Assembly: GCF_030282825.1 (NCBI RefSeq)
Contig: NZ_JASTZU010000063.1
Location: 186,001-250,000, forward strand
Length of the DNA stretch: 64,000 bases
Source: Aquibacillus rhizosphaerae
Lineage (GTDB): Bacteria; Bacillota; Bacilli; Bacillales; Amphibacillaceae
Direction: 5' to 3'
Shown: positions 1 through 9,468 of the stretch, one piece after another
Position numbering within the stretch: the stretch's first letter is position 1
Layout: the number at the start of each line of letters is the position of its first letter
Translations under genes and position numbers: made by a program
Notes under the pieces: generated by a model
Databases searched by the model: none
What the model was told of the DNA's origin: nothing
What the model saw: the letters and a program-made list of their open reading frames with translations, nothing else

Positions 1-522
1 AAAACCTCTACTAATTACAAATAAAAGAATAGATAGAGATAGATAGGTGTATCCAACATAAAAAATATAATTAATTAAATGCATTAAGTTGTATATTGGA
101 GCAAAAAGTAGGAACAATATGAAACATAAAATTATATTTATAAAAAAAATCAACCAATTTCGTTTACTAGTAAACAATTTAATATTCACCCTTTCATAAA
201 AGATTCGATTGTGTTCGACAAAGTACGATATTTATTATACATCAATATACGTAAAAAAAATAATCTCAGAAAAAATGCATAAAATAGAGTATAGCACGTT
301 ATAGTAAGGACAAGTCACCTGTTTGTAAGATTGTTTAACGAGTATTTTTCATACATGTTAGGTAATTAGTCCTATCTTTTTTCATCTAAATGCATGAAAT
401 ATGCAGTTTTCCATATTTTTATGAAAAAAAAATAATGCAAAATTGTTAGAAAACTTGTATAATTCAATTTGTGGATTAAATAATCCATAAAAATATAAAA
501 AATTTGGGGAGGTCATCACTAC
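1..522. other. Intergenic region upstream of oppA
   Basis: Very AT-rich stretch with no ORF that has a ribosome binding site. It holds the presumed opp promoter near its right end (-10-like TATAAT at 458-463) and a CodY-like motif overlapping it. I see no end of an upstream gene at the left edge. Confidence 0.6.
441..463 (+). promoter_or_regulatory. Putative opp promoter -10 and CodY-like motif
   Basis: TATAAT lies at 458-463, about 60 bases before the oppA start; no good -35 hexamer is spaced 17 bases upstream. Bases 441-455 (AATTGTTAGAAAACT) match 12 of 15 positions of the CodY consensus AATTTTCWGAAAATT. Opp operons are known CodY targets in other Firmicutes, but a 12/15 match in DNA this AT-rich may be chance. 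Confidence 0.35.
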
Positions 523-2223
523 ATGAGAAACAAACATTGGCTTTTATTAGTACTAGCTTTAATGCTTAGTGCGGTTCTAGTTGCTTGTTCTGGAAATGAT
601 GATACAACAGAGGAAGATACAGGCGACACAGATACAACGGAAGAAGGAACAGAAGGCGAAGCAACTGACGGAGAAAATGTTTTACGTATCGCGTCTACTT
701 CTGATATTCCAACAATGGACCCGCCATTAGCAGAAGATAACGTTTCAATTCAGTACACAGATACTGTATTGGAAGGTTTATACCGTTTAGCTCCAGGTGG
801 AGAAATTGTTTCTGGTATCGCTAATAAAGACGAAACAGAAGTAAGTGAAGATGGATTAACATATACTTTCCATTTACGTGAAGATGCGCAATGGGAAAAC
901 GGAGATCCTGTGACTGCTAATGATTTTGTATATGGGTGGCAACGTGCGATTGACCCTGCTACTGCGTCATTTTATGCAGATTACTTAATGAGTGGTAAAA
1001 TTGTAAATGCTGCAGAAATTTATGCAGGTGAGATGGCACCTACAGAACTAGGTGTAACTGCAGAAGATGATTATACTTTAGTGGTAGAATTATTAACTCC
1101 TGTACCATATTTTGAATCGTTTGCTGCATTCCCAACATTCTTACCAGCAAACCAAGCGTTTGTAGAAGAACAAGGGGAAAATTATGCACTTTCTGCTGAT
1201 TCAATCCTTTCTAACGGACCGTTCACGATGGCTAGCTGGGAAGCTGAAGCTGGATGGGAACTTGAGAAAAATGATACGTATTGGGATGCTGAAAATGTAG
1301 CTCTAGATGGTATCTCTGTAAAAGTAGTAAAAGATTCTGACACGGCTCTTGCTAACTATGAAGTTGGAGAAATTGATCGTACGTCGTTATCTGGTACTCA
1401 GGTAAATGATAATAAAACTAGTCCTGATTTCAACTCTTTAGCTGAAACTTCTGTGTTTTGGATGAAGTTTAACCAAGGCTCTGAAACTGCTGGAGAAGAA
1501 ATGCAAAATGTAAACTTCCGAAAAGCACTTGCAAAAGCTTTTAATAAACAATCTTATATAGATGTTGTTTATGGAAATGATTCAAACCCTGTAAATTTCT
1601 TTGTACCTGAACAATTTGTAGAACACCCAGAAACAGGAGAAGACTTCCAAACTGGTAGTGATGTTCTTGAATATGACGTAGAAGCTGCACAAGAATTTTG
1701 GGCAACTGCAAAAGAAGAATTAGGTTTTGAAGAAATTACATTAAGTTTCTTAAGTGGTGATACTGATGTGTCTAAGGCAATCAGTGAATTTATGAAAACT
1801 GAATTAGAAACAAACCTTGAAGGACTTACAATTGAAACAGTAAACGTACCTTGGGGTGAGCAATTAGAAATTATGAAAGAACAAACTTATGAATTAGCTG
1901 TATCTGGTTGGGGTCCTGACTATGCTGATGCAATTTCATTTGTTGACTTATGGGTAACAGGTGGAGCAAATAATGACATTAGTTATTCTAATGAAGAATA
2001 TGATGCACTTGTAAAATCTGCAAAAGGTGAATTGGCATTAGAGCCAGTTGAACGTTTTGAAGCAATGCAAGAAGCAGAAAAAATCGCTTTAGAAGAAGCG
2101 GCAATTGCTCCAATTATGCAACGTAAAACATCTGTACTTTCCAAGAACTATGTAAATGGAATGGATGAGCTAAACCCGTTTGGTAACGATTATAGCTTTA
2201 AGTACGTTGAACTTGATAAGTAA
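523..2223 (+). CDS. oppA: Oligopeptide ABC transporter substrate-binding lipoprotein
   Basis: This is the extracellular peptide-binding lipoprotein that delivers oligopeptides to OppBC. The 566-residue protein starts with a lipoprotein signal peptide with lipobox LVAC, so Cys22 is the predicted lipidated residue. An acidic linker rich in Asp, Glu, Thr and Gly (about residues 24-52) follows. The rest is an SBP_bac_5-type domain (DPPLAEDN near the N-terminus, long YADYLM and GWGPDYADAISF segments) of normal length. A GGGGAGG ribosome binding site at 506-512 sets the start. It is the first gene of a five-gene operon and is followed by a terminator-like hairpin, so it is probably made in excess over the permease. 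Confidence 0.95.
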   Translation: MRNKHWLLLVLALMLSAVLVACSGNDDTTEEDTGDTDTTEEGTEGEATDGENVLRIASTSDIPTMDPPLAEDNVSIQYTDTVLEGLYRLAPGGEIVSGIANKDETEVSEDGLTYTFHLREDAQWENGDPVTANDFVYGWQRAIDPATASFYADYLMSGKIVNAAEIYAGEMAPTELGVTAEDDYTLVVELLTPVPYFESFAAFPTFLPANQAFVEEQGENYALSADSILSNGPFTMASWEAEAGWELEKNDTYWDAENVALDGISVKVVKDSDTALANYEVGEIDRTSLSGTQVNDNKTSPDFNSLAETSVFWMKFNQGSETAGEEMQNVNFRKALAKAFNKQSYIDVVYGNDSNPVNFFVPEQFVEHPETGEDFQTGSDVLEYDVEAAQEFWATAKEELGFEEITLSFLSGDTDVSKAISEFMKTELETNLEGLTIETVNVPWGEQLEIMKEQTYELAVSGWGPDYADAISFVDLWVTGGANNDISYSNEEYDALVKSAKGELALEPVERFEAMQEAEKIALEEAAIAPIMQRKTSVLSKNYVNGMDELNPFGNDYSFKYVELDK

Positions 2224-2259
2224 GTTGTCTATAAAACTGTAAGTATTTTCAAGTGGATA

Positions 2260-2306
2260 AAAAGAGAGTATAGACCATAAGATCAGGTCATGTACTCTCT
2301 TTTGCC
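2260..2306 (+). terminator. Intercistronic terminator-like hairpin between oppA and oppB
   Basis: An 11-base perfect stem pairs 2260-2270 (AAAAGAGAGTA) with 2293-2303 (TACTCTCTTTT). A second inner stem GACC/GGTC lies in the loop. The T run is short, so partial read-through into oppBCDF is likely. Confidence 0.7.
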
Positions 2307-2370
2307 ATTTTCTGAGAATAGTTTGAATATTAAATAGAATCAAAATATTTAGCGTATAGGAGGTGGGACT

Positions 2371-3303
2371 ATGGCAAAGTATATTGCACAACGTATTATC
2401 TATATGATTATTACGTTATTTATTATTGCAACAGCAACTTTCTTTTTGATGAAATTATTACCAGGTTCTCCATTTAACCAAGTAGCAGCAAAGTTATCAG
2501 ATGCTCAGATGGAAATCTTATTAGACAGATATGGATTAAATGACCCAGTACCAGTCCAGTATTTTAAGTATATTGGTGGCTTAATTCAAGGTGATTTAGG
2601 CGTGTCATTTCAATATAATAACCGTGCAGTTACAGACTTAATCATGACTCGTATTGGTCCTTCTGCATATTTAGGTGCGCAAGCGATGATCATTGGTTCA
2701 ATACTAGGTATTATTTTAGGAATGGTTGCTTCTATAAGACATAATAGCTGGGTTGATTATACATCAAATATTCTTGCGGTAATTGGTATATCAATACCGT
2801 CATTTGTTTTTGCTGGTCTTTTACAATACTATTTTGCTGTCCAGTGGAGAATTTTCCCACCATCGTTTTGGGAGGGACCAGAGTACACCGTACTACCAAC
2901 AATTGCTTTGATGATATTCCCAATGGCAATTTGTGCACGGTTTATGCGTACGGAAATGATGGAAGTATTAGGGTCTGATTATATTGAATTGGCACGAGCA
3001 AAAGGTGTTTCTAATAATAAAATTATGTTCAAACATGCATTACGTAATGCATTAATTCCAGTCATTACGGTAATTGGTCCTATGACAGTAAGTTTAATGA
3101 CAGGTACCTTGGTTATTGAGCAAATTTTTGCGGTTCCAGGTCTAGGTGAACAGTTTGTACGTTCTATAAATGTGAATGACTATCCTATGATTATGGGTAC
3201 AACATTGTTATTCTCGGTGTTATTTATAGGAGTAGTATTAATTGTAGACTTGTTATATGGAATTATTGATCCTCGGATTCGCTTGACAGGAGGTAAAAAG
3301 TAG
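2371..3303 (+). CDS. oppB: Oligopeptide ABC transporter permease OppB
   Basis: Inner-membrane permease subunit of the Opp importer, 310 residues with about six membrane segments. It carries the BPD_transp_1 coupling (EAA) loop, visible as ELARAKGVSNNKIMFKHALR around residues 207-226, which docks onto the ATPases. The start ATG follows AGGAGGTGG. The last base of its TAG stop is the first base of the oppC GTG start, indicating tight translational coupling. Length and residue pattern are ordinary for OppB/DppB. Confidence 0.93.
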   Translation: MAKYIAQRIIYMIITLFIIATATFFLMKLLPGSPFNQVAAKLSDAQMEILLDRYGLNDPVPVQYFKYIGGLIQGDLGVSFQYNNRAVTDLIMTRIGPSAYLGAQAMIIGSILGIILGMVASIRHNSWVDYTSNILAVIGISIPSFVFAGLLQYYFAVQWRIFPPSFWEGPEYTVLPTIALMIFPMAICARFMRTEMMEVLGSDYIELARAKGVSNNKIMFKHALRNALIPVITVIGPMTVSLMTGTLVIEQIFAVPGLGEQFVRSINVNDYPMIMGTTLLFSVLFIGVVLIVDLLYGIIDPRIRLTGGKK

Positions 3304-4451
3304 TGGACAAGGAAAAAGAAAAGCTATCACCAGAACAGTTTCAGCCGGTTGATTTAGCTGGGGAAAAAAGTGAAGAACTAACCCGTCCAGAACTCTCCTA
3401 TTGGCAGGATGCGTGGATTCGTCTTCGAAAAAATAAAGGTGCGATTATGGGATTAATTGTATTAGTCTTTATTATATTAATTTCTTTAGTCGGTCCGTTG
3501 TTAAATGATTATGAGTTTGATTCTGCAAATTATGATGCTGCTTTTCTACCGCCTAAAGTAGAAGGCTTAGAGTGGGCTGGCTTTAATGGTCATCAAACCT
3601 TTACAGTACAAGGTGAGACACCTGAAGAAGCTATTCAACGAGGTTTAGAAGGATATGAAGTGGAAGAGCAATATCTTCTTGGTTCAGAAGTAGTGGAACA
3701 ACCAAGTGAACAAAATGATAACTATTATTCTGTAGATATTGAAGTAGATATTTATTCTGCCAAAGGATTTGAAGATGAATATTTCTGGTTTGGTACAGAT
3801 AGTATGGGACGAGATCTTTGGACTAGAATATGGAAAGGGACACAAATTTCACTCTATATTGGGCTGTTAGCTGCTCTTATTGATATGGTTGTGGGTGTTC
3901 TTTATGGTGGTATATCTGGTTACTATGGTGGACGAGTAGATAACTATATGCAAAGAATTATTGAAATTTTATCTGGTATCCCTAATTTAGTTGTTGTTAT
4001 TTTAATGATAATTGTATTGAAGCCAGGGTTATTAGCGATTACAATCGCACTGACCATTACTGGTTGGATTGGTATGGCCCGGATAGTTCGTGGGCAAACA
4101 TTGAAATTAAAGAACCAGGAATTCGTACTTGCAGCAAAAACACTTGGTTCCTCAGATAAAAGAATTTTGATGAAACACCTTATCCCCAACGTAACTGGAA
4201 TGATTATTATTAATACGATGTTTACGATTCCAAGTGCGATTTTCTTTGAAGCTTTCTTAAGCTTTATTGGATTAGGTTTACAATCACCCTACGCATCATT
4301 AGGTACATTAATAGATACTGCATTTGATTCATACCGTGTATATCCGTATATGCTAGTGTATCCAGCGATTATCATTTCATTATTAATGATCGGCTTTAAC
4401 ATACTTGCTGATGGTCTTCGTGATGCATTAGATCCGAAAATGAGAAAATAG
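3303..4451 (+). CDS. oppC: Oligopeptide ABC transporter permease OppC, enlarged extracellular loop
   Basis: Second membrane subunit of the peptide importer; GTG start overlapping the oppB stop. The family usually has about 300-310 residues, but this protein has 382. The extra length sits between the first membrane helix (about residues 48-68) and the conserved FGTDSMGRDLWTR motif near residue 165, where roughly 70 additional acidic residues (GYEVEEQYLLGSEVVEQ and neighbours) form a large outward-facing loop. The EAA loop (LAAKTLGSSDKRILMKHLIP) and later helices look normal. The insertion is plausibly a docking or gating addition; its function is unknown. Confidence 0.9.
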   Translation: MDKEKEKLSPEQFQPVDLAGEKSEELTRPELSYWQDAWIRLRKNKGAIMGLIVLVFIILISLVGPLLNDYEFDSANYDAAFLPPKVEGLEWAGFNGHQTFTVQGETPEEAIQRGLEGYEVEEQYLLGSEVVEQPSEQNDNYYSVDIEVDIYSAKGFEDEYFWFGTDSMGRDLWTRIWKGTQISLYIGLLAALIDMVVGVLYGGISGYYGGRVDNYMQRIIEILSGIPNLVVVILMIIVLKPGLLAITIALTITGWIGMARIVRGQTLKLKNQEFVLAAKTLGSSDKRILMKHLIPNVTGMIIINTMFTIPSAIFFEAFLSFIGLGLQSPYASLGTLIDTAFDSYRVYPYMLVYPAIIISLLMIGFNILADGLRDALDPKMRK

Positions 4452-4467
4452 AATGGGGGTGAAAGGC

Positions 4468-5529
4468 ATGGAAAACATATTAGAAGTCAAAGATTTGCAC
4501 GTAACTTTTGACACATACGGAGGCAAAGTTCAAGCCGTACGTGGCGTGAATTTTAATTTAAAAAAGGGTGAAACTCTAGCTATTGTCGGTGAATCTGGTT
4601 CAGGTAAATCAGTCACAACAAAAGCGCTAATGGGATTAATCCCTAAACCAGCTGGTAAGATTCCTAAAGGAGAAATTATCTTTGAAGGAAAAGACTTAGC
4701 TAAGTTAAACGACAAACACATGCAACAAATTCGTGGTCGCGATATTTCTATGATTTTCCAAGATCCGATGACTTCGTTGAATCCAACGATGAAAGTTGGC
4801 GGTCAAATCATGGAGGGTTTGATTAAACACCAAAAGATGAATAAGGCAAAAGCTAAAGATAGAGCAATAGAATTACTGGATTTAGTAGGAATACCTAATC
4901 CAAAAGAAAGAATTAATCAGTATCCGCACCAATTTTCTGGTGGTATGCGTCAAAGGGTAGTTATTGCTATTGCACTTGCTTGTAATCCTAAAATATTACT
5001 AGCAGATGAACCAACAACAGCTTTAGACGTTACCATTCAAGCACAAATTTTAGAATTAATGAAAGATATTCAGAAAAAAACTGAAACATCGATTGTTTTT
5101 ATTACACACGATTTAGGTGTAGTAGCTAATGTTGCAGATCGTGTAGCTGTTATGTATGCTGGGAAAATTGTTGAAATTGGCACAGTAGACGATATCTTTT
5201 ATAATCCAAAGCATCCTTATACGTGGGGACTACTTGGTTCTATGCCAACAGTAGATAGTAAGGAAGATGAATTAATTGCTATCCCTGGTACACCACCAGA
5301 CTTAATGAAACCACCTAAAGGTGATGCATTTGCTGCACGAAATCCATATGCAATGAAAATTGATACGGAAATGGAACCACCCTTATTTAAAGTTTCTGAT
5401 ACGCATTATGCTGCAACATGGTTGCTCCATGAAGATGCTCCACAAGTCGAGCCTCCAGCAGCAGTGAAAAGGCGGATGAAGGGTTTTGCAACTGCAGATG
5501 CCTCTGATGAGAAAGGTGAGGAGTCATGA
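4468..5529 (+). CDS. oppD: Oligopeptide ABC transporter ATPase OppD
   Basis: Cytoplasmic ATP-binding subunit of the Opp importer. Walker A is GESGSGKS, the ABC signature is FSGGMRQR and Walker B is [12 protein letters not shown]. The C-terminal oligopeptide-transporter extension ([12 protein letters not shown] and beyond) is present. An in-frame ATG exists at 4453, but the GGGGGTGA ribosome binding site covers it, so the ATG at 4468 (MENILEVKD) is preferred, giving 353 residues. Its TGA stop overlaps the oppF ATG. Confidence 0.93.
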   Translation: MENILEVKDLHVTFDTYGGKVQAVRGVNFNLKKGETLAIVGESGSGKSVTTKALMGLIPKPAGKIPKGEIIFEGKDLAKLNDKHMQQIRGRDISMIFQDPMTSLNPTMKVGGQIMEGLIKHQKMNKAKAKDRAIELLDLVGIPNPKERINQYPHQFSGGMRQRVVIAIALACNPKILLADEPTTALDVTIQAQILELMKDIQKKTETSIVFITHDLGVVANVADRVAVMYAGKIVEIGTVDDIFYNPKHPYTWGLLGSMPTVDSKEDELIAIPGTPPDLMKPPKGDAFAARNPYAMKIDTEMEPPLFKVSDTHYAATWLLHEDAPQVEPPAAVKRRMKGFATADASDEKGEES

Positions 5530-6461
5530 GTAGTAAAGAGAAATTATTAGAAGTGAAAAATTTAAAACAACACTTTAAGACTGGTCGTCACAGTACTGTT
5601 AAGGCAGTGGATGGAGTTTCTTTTGATATTTACAAAGGAGAAACTTTTGGTCTAGTCGGAGAATCTGGTTGTGGTAAGTCTACTACTGGCCGTACGATTA
5701 TTCGTCTTTATGATGCCACTGATGGTGATGTGAAATTCAAAGGTAAAGATGTGCATGGTAAAAAATCTAAAACAAACTTGAAAGAATTTAACCGTAAAAT
5801 GCAGATGATTTTCCAAGATCCATATGCTTCTTTAAATCCTAGAATGACTGTTAAAGATATTATTTCAGAGGGTTTGGATATTCATGGACTAGTTTCAACA
5901 GATAAAGAAAGAACGGATAGAGTTCATAATTTGCTAGAAACTGTTGGATTAAATAAAGAACATGCTAATCGTTATCCACATGAATTCAGTGGTGGACAAC
6001 GTCAAAGAATTGGGATAGCAAGAGCTTTAGCGGTTGAACCGGAATTTATTATTGCCGATGAACCAATTTCAGCACTAGACGTATCTATTCAAGCACAAGT
6101 TGTAAATTTAATGAAAGATCTTCAAAAGCAACATGAATTAACCTATTTGTTTATTGCCCATGATTTATCCATGGTAAAATATATTAGTGATCGAATTGCT
6201 GTTATGTATTTTGGTAAGATTGTAGAGTTAGCAGATAGTGATGAACTTTATAGAAATCCGCTTCATCCTTACACTAAATCTCTTTTATCTGCAATTCCCT
6301 TGCCAGATCCTGATTATGAACGTAATCGTACACGTATTGTTTATGATCCAAGTAAACACGATACAAGTGAAGAACCTGAATTTAGAGAAATAAGACCGAA
6401 CCATTGGGTGTTATGTACAACAAAGGAACTAGAAGCATATAAACAAGAGATAAACAATTAA
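5526..6461 (+). CDS. oppF: Oligopeptide ABC transporter ATPase OppF
   Basis: Second ATPase of the Opp importer, 311 residues. Walker [10 protein letters not shown], signature FSGGQRQR, Walker [13 protein letters not shown] and the C-terminal oligopeptide-transporter extension ([16 protein letters not shown]) are all visible. The start codon overlaps the oppD stop (ATGA), the usual arrangement for translational coupling. It is the last gene of the operon and is followed by a strong palindromic terminator. Confidence 0.93.
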   Translation: MSSKEKLLEVKNLKQHFKTGRHSTVKAVDGVSFDIYKGETFGLVGESGCGKSTTGRTIIRLYDATDGDVKFKGKDVHGKKSKTNLKEFNRKMQMIFQDPYASLNPRMTVKDIISEGLDIHGLVSTDKERTDRVHNLLETVGLNKEHANRYPHEFSGGQRQRIGIARALAVEPEFIIADEPISALDVSIQAQVVNLMKDLQKQHELTYLFIAHDLSMVKYISDRIAVMYFGKIVELADSDELYRNPLHPYTKSLLSAIPLPDPDYERNRTRIVYDPSKHDTSEEPEFREIRPNHWVLCTTKELEAYKQEINN

Positions 6462-6521
6462 TAGATGTTTAAAAAGAAAACATTTAAAAATTAAAATTAA
6501 GTACAATCTATATATATACAA

Positions 6522-6553
6522 AACCCTTACCAGCTGGTAAGGGTTATATTTTA
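6522..6553 (+). terminator. Rho-independent terminator of the opp operon
   Basis: A perfect 24-base palindrome at 6522-6545 (AACCCTTACC arm) followed by TATATTTTATT. Confidence 0.85.
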
Positions 6554-6717
6554 TTAACGTGAAGTTAATCTAAGTTCATTTTGTTATAAAAATGAACGAT
6601 GTGCTTTTGTCTACCACTTTTGAAAAAAATTCACATAAAAATTTTCGGTTTTTCATACTATTCTAGGTAAATCTTTTATATAATAGAGAAAAATACACCA
6701 ATGGGAGATTGATCTAT

Positions 6718-7932
6718 ATGGAGAAGAAAAGACTACAATTCATTATGGCTATCATTACTTTTCTCCTTCTTAGTATGGTCGTACCGACTAATACATATGA
6801 AGCAGCAAACGCAGAAGTAATGAAAATGAACAAACATCAAAAACGTTCCGCTGTATCAGTGAAATATGAGCTGCCAGAATCAATGAGTAGATTTGGTTAT
6901 GATTCAGGTCTTACCTTTGAATATCCCGATGCAGTACGTGGTCTTTATGTTACAGGACATTCTGCAGGAGGAAGTCGATTTGAGAATTTGATTAATTTAA
7001 TCAATTCCACAGAATTGAATGCAATGGTTATTGATATAAAAGATGACCATGGTTATATAACTTTTGAGCTAGAAGAAGGCCATCAATTTGAGAAAATGGG
7101 AAAAAATTTTATAAAAGATCCCAGAGAAATGCTTAAAGTTCTTGAAAAAGAAGGGATTTATCCAATTGCTCGAATTGTTGTTTTTAAAGATACCATCTTA
7201 GCTAAGGAACGTCCAGACCTTTCCTTTACTGAAAATGGTAAAGTTTGGTCAAATAGTAAAGGTGATTCATTTGTAAGTCCTTTCCAAAAAGAAGTATGGG
7301 AATACAACGTTGAAGTAGCTAAAATTGCTGCTGAATTAGGTTTTAAAGAAATTCAATTTGATTACGTTAGATTTCCTGAAGGATTTGAGAAAAGAGATGA
7401 GGAATTAAGTTACAGTTTAGGTGACTATAAAGACTCTGAACTTGATAATGTTAAGAAAAGAGTAGAGGCGGTAACAGACTTCGTGAAATATGCTAGAGAA
7501 GAGCTAGACTATTACGATGTAGATGTATCGGTTGATATATTCGGGTATGCAGCTACAATAGAAGAGACACCAGGGATTGGGCAAAATTTCTCGAAAATTT
7601 CTGATAATGTTGATGTCATTTCATCCATGATTTATCCAAGTCATTGGACGCCTTATTTCGGAATTGATAAGCCAGATGAAAAACCATATGAATTAGTAAA
7701 TGAATATGCTAAGGTGGAAAATGAAGTCTTAGGAAAATTGGAAAATGCACCGACTTCAAGACCATGGATTCAAGATTTTGAAGCTCCATGGTTATATTCA
7801 GGGGCGACAAAACAGTATGGCGTACAAGAAGTAGAGGCACAAATAAAAGCCTTAAATGAGAATGGGATTGAAGAATTTCTTCTTTGGAATGCTGGAAATA
7901 CTTACACGGAGGGTGTAGATTATACACCTTAA
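6718..7932 (+). CDS. Putative secreted glycoside hydrolase (DUF4015-type)
   Basis: A 404-residue protein with an N-terminal hydrophobic signal sequence (LQFIMAIITFLLLSMVV) and a beta/alpha-barrel-like body. Motifs typical of the DUF4015 glycoside hydrolase-like family are visible: VRGLYVTGHSAGG, VIDIKDDHGYI, the barrel motif IQFDYVRFPEG, and DVDVSVDIFGYA followed by SSMIYPSHW. The family is assumed to act outside the cell on a polysaccharide; the substrate is not known. ATG at 6718 is chosen because GGGAG at 6703-6707 sits 10 bases upstream, while a TTG at 6709 is too close to it. Flanked on both sides by terminators, so monocistronic. Confidence 0.8.
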   Translation: MEKKRLQFIMAIITFLLLSMVVPTNTYEAANAEVMKMNKHQKRSAVSVKYELPESMSRFGYDSGLTFEYPDAVRGLYVTGHSAGGSRFENLINLINSTELNAMVIDIKDDHGYITFELEEGHQFEKMGKNFIKDPREMLKVLEKEGIYPIARIVVFKDTILAKERPDLSFTENGKVWSNSKGDSFVSPFQKEVWEYNVEVAKIAAELGFKEIQFDYVRFPEGFEKRDEELSYSLGDYKDSELDNVKKRVEAVTDFVKYAREELDYYDVDVSVDIFGYAATIEETPGIGQNFSKISDNVDVISSMIYPSHWTPYFGIDKPDEKPYELVNEYAKVENEVLGKLENAPTSRPWIQDFEAPWLYSGATKQYGVQEVEAQIKALNENGIEEFLLWNAGNTYTEGVDYTP

Positions 7933-7936
7933 TAAA

Positions 7937-7970
7937 AAATAGCCTTCACCATTGGTGAAGGCTATTTATA
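7937..7970 (+). terminator. Terminator after the DUF4015 gene
   Basis: A 14-base stem (7937-7950 with 7953-7966, AAATAGCCTTCACC arm) with a 3-base loop and a TTTATATAA tail. Confidence 0.8.
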
Positions 7971-8142
7971 TAATTATCAAGATAAACATACAGAATGTGC
8001 AACAAATAATTAATATCCGAAATTTGTGGATTAATTATATTGATAATGGGTATAAATAAAGTGACATAAAAATTTGGGTTTAACAAGTGCGGTGTTTTTC
8101 GTTATAATAAATAATGACTACGAAAATAAAGGGAGTAGATCA

Positions 8143-8736
8143 ATGAATTGGTATGAAAAGTTAAATAAGTATTTTCCTGTTGAAGAGATGAAGTCAAGAG
8201 AACACATGGAGATGCTTTTAAAAGAAAAAGGGGACGTCTATTATAAAGACGAAGGCCCTCATCATGTTCTAATGTACGCGGAATTCAAGACATTTATCTT
8301 TATTGATTACGTATATGTATCTTCTCAATCCAGAGGTCAAGGATTAGGTCATAAGCTAATTGAAAAACTTAAGGTAAGAAAAAAACCGATTATATTAGAA
8401 GTTGAACCAGTTGATTATGAAGACACAGATTCTGAGAAAAGACTGCGTTTTTATCAACGAGAAGGTTTTATTCACGCCCAATCAATTGGTTACAATCGTC
8501 GTTCATTAGCTACAAACTTGGAAAATCCAATGGAGATACTGTATTGGACACCTGAAAATGAAGATGAAGAAGCAATCTATAAACAAATGAAGAAAATGTA
8601 TGAAGATATTCATACGTATAAAGATGAACAGTTGTACGGCAAGTCTTATCAACCAGTTGATGAAGTGTTGACGTACGATGATAAAAGAGATGCTGATGAT
8701 ATTTTTGATGTATTAAAGGTCGAAGAAAAAGCTTAA
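8143..8736 (+). CDS. yjbC: GNAT-family acetyltransferase, YjbC-like
   Basis: A 197-residue GNAT protein. The acetyl-CoA loop is SSQSRGQGLGHKLIEKL, preceded by the strand FIFIDYVYVS and followed by YQREGFIHA. It lies directly before spx, as yjbC does in B. subtilis, where yjbC and spx are cotranscribed; here a terminator and a separate promoter lie between them. ATG at 8143 is used because AAAGGGAG lies just upstream; the frame stays open for 23 codons before that without a second ribosome binding site. The acetyl acceptor is unknown. Confidence 0.82.
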   Translation: MNWYEKLNKYFPVEEMKSREHMEMLLKEKGDVYYKDEGPHHVLMYAEFKTFIFIDYVYVSSQSRGQGLGHKLIEKLKVRKKPIILEVEPVDYEDTDSEKRLRFYQREGFIHAQSIGYNRRSLATNLENPMEILYWTPENEDEEAIYKQMKKMYEDIHTYKDEQLYGKSYQPVDEVLTYDDKRDADDIFDVLKVEEKA

Positions 8737-8765
8737 TAAAATAGGTGAAATGGTGCTAACATTTA

Positions 8766-8805
8766 GATCCCTGTTACCATCATATGTAGCAGGGATCAAT
8801 TTTTA
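8766..8805 (+). terminator. Terminator between yjbC and spx
   Basis: Stem 8766-8777 with 8786-8797 (GATCCCTG arm, one G-U pair) followed by ATTTTTATTTTT. Confidence 0.8.
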
Positions 8806-8913
8806 TTTTTCTGAAAAATTATGTTTAATAATTGTATATTGGGGTATTTATATTATATAGAACAAATTATTGTGAAAAATGTATGTAAAATTAGCTGAAC
8901 ATCTACCCCTTAG

Positions 8914-8940
8914 TTGACAAATGTAGTATACTCATACATA
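8914..8940 (+). promoter_or_regulatory. Putative spx promoter with operator-like palindrome
   Basis: A perfect -35 TTGACA lies at 8914-8919, with a plausible -10 TACATA at 8935-8940 (15-base spacing, short). The 8-base palindrome AGTATACT (8925-8932) sits between them, where a repressor would block RNA polymerase. In B. subtilis the spx P3 promoter is repressed by PerR and YodB; assignment of either here is inference. Confidence 0.5.
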
Positions 8941-9032
8941 GAAGGTTTATTTAAAGTAATTTTAATCTAATAAATTCTTCAAAGTATATTAATGAATTTA
9001 AATAAATTTTTATATTGAGGAGTGAAGTTTCC

Positions 9033-9428
9033 ATGGTAACACTTTATACCTCACCAAGTTGTACATCTTGTCGAAAAGCAAAAGCATGGTTAGAAGAACA
9101 CGACATACCATTTCGTGAGAGAAATATTTTTTCAGATTCACTTTCATTAGATGAGATTAAAGAGATTTTAAGAATGACTGAAGATGGTACAGACGAGATA
9201 ATTTCCACAAGATCTAAAGTTTTTCAAAAATTGGATATGAATCTTGACCAACTACCATTGAAGGATTTATTTAATCTTATTCAAGAGAATCCTGGACTTC
9301 TTCGTAGACCAATTATACTTGACGAGAAGCGACTTCAAGTAGGGTACAATGAAGATGAAATTAGAAGGTTCTTACCTAGAAAAGTTCGTACGTTTCAGTT
9401 ACGTGAAGCACAGCGAATGGTTAACTAG
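9033..9428 (+). CDS. spx: Transcriptional regulator Spx (ArsC-like)
   Basis: Global regulator of thiol and oxidative stress that binds the RNA polymerase alpha C-terminal domain. The 131-residue protein carries the redox switch Cys10-Thr-Ser-Cys13, Gly52 and the Arg91-Arg92 pair, all known to be needed in B. subtilis Spx. ATG at 9033 (MVTLYTSPS) with GAGGAG at 9017-9022 is the start; a TTG at 9015 is inside the ribosome binding region. It has its own promoter and a strong terminator. Its degradation adaptor YjbH is encoded 5 kb downstream. Confidence 0.97.
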   Translation: MVTLYTSPSCTSCRKAKAWLEEHDIPFRERNIFSDSLSLDEIKEILRMTEDGTDEIISTRSKVFQKLDMNLDQLPLKDLFNLIQENPGLLRRPIILDEKRLQVGYNEDEIRRFLPRKVRTFQLREAQRMVN

Positions 9429-9431
9429 TAT

Positions 9432-9468
9432 AAAACGCAGATCTTTGTTTATTGAGATCTGCGTTTTA
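9432..9468 (+). terminator. Terminator after spx
   Basis: A 13-base perfect stem (9432-9444 with 9455-9467, AAAACGCAGATCT arm). Confidence 0.88.

Noticed and set aside
6640-6684. Promoter for the DUF4015 gene with TATAAT at 6679-6684
   Set aside because: The -10 is good but no -35 could be placed at a usual spacing, so it was not listed as a feature.
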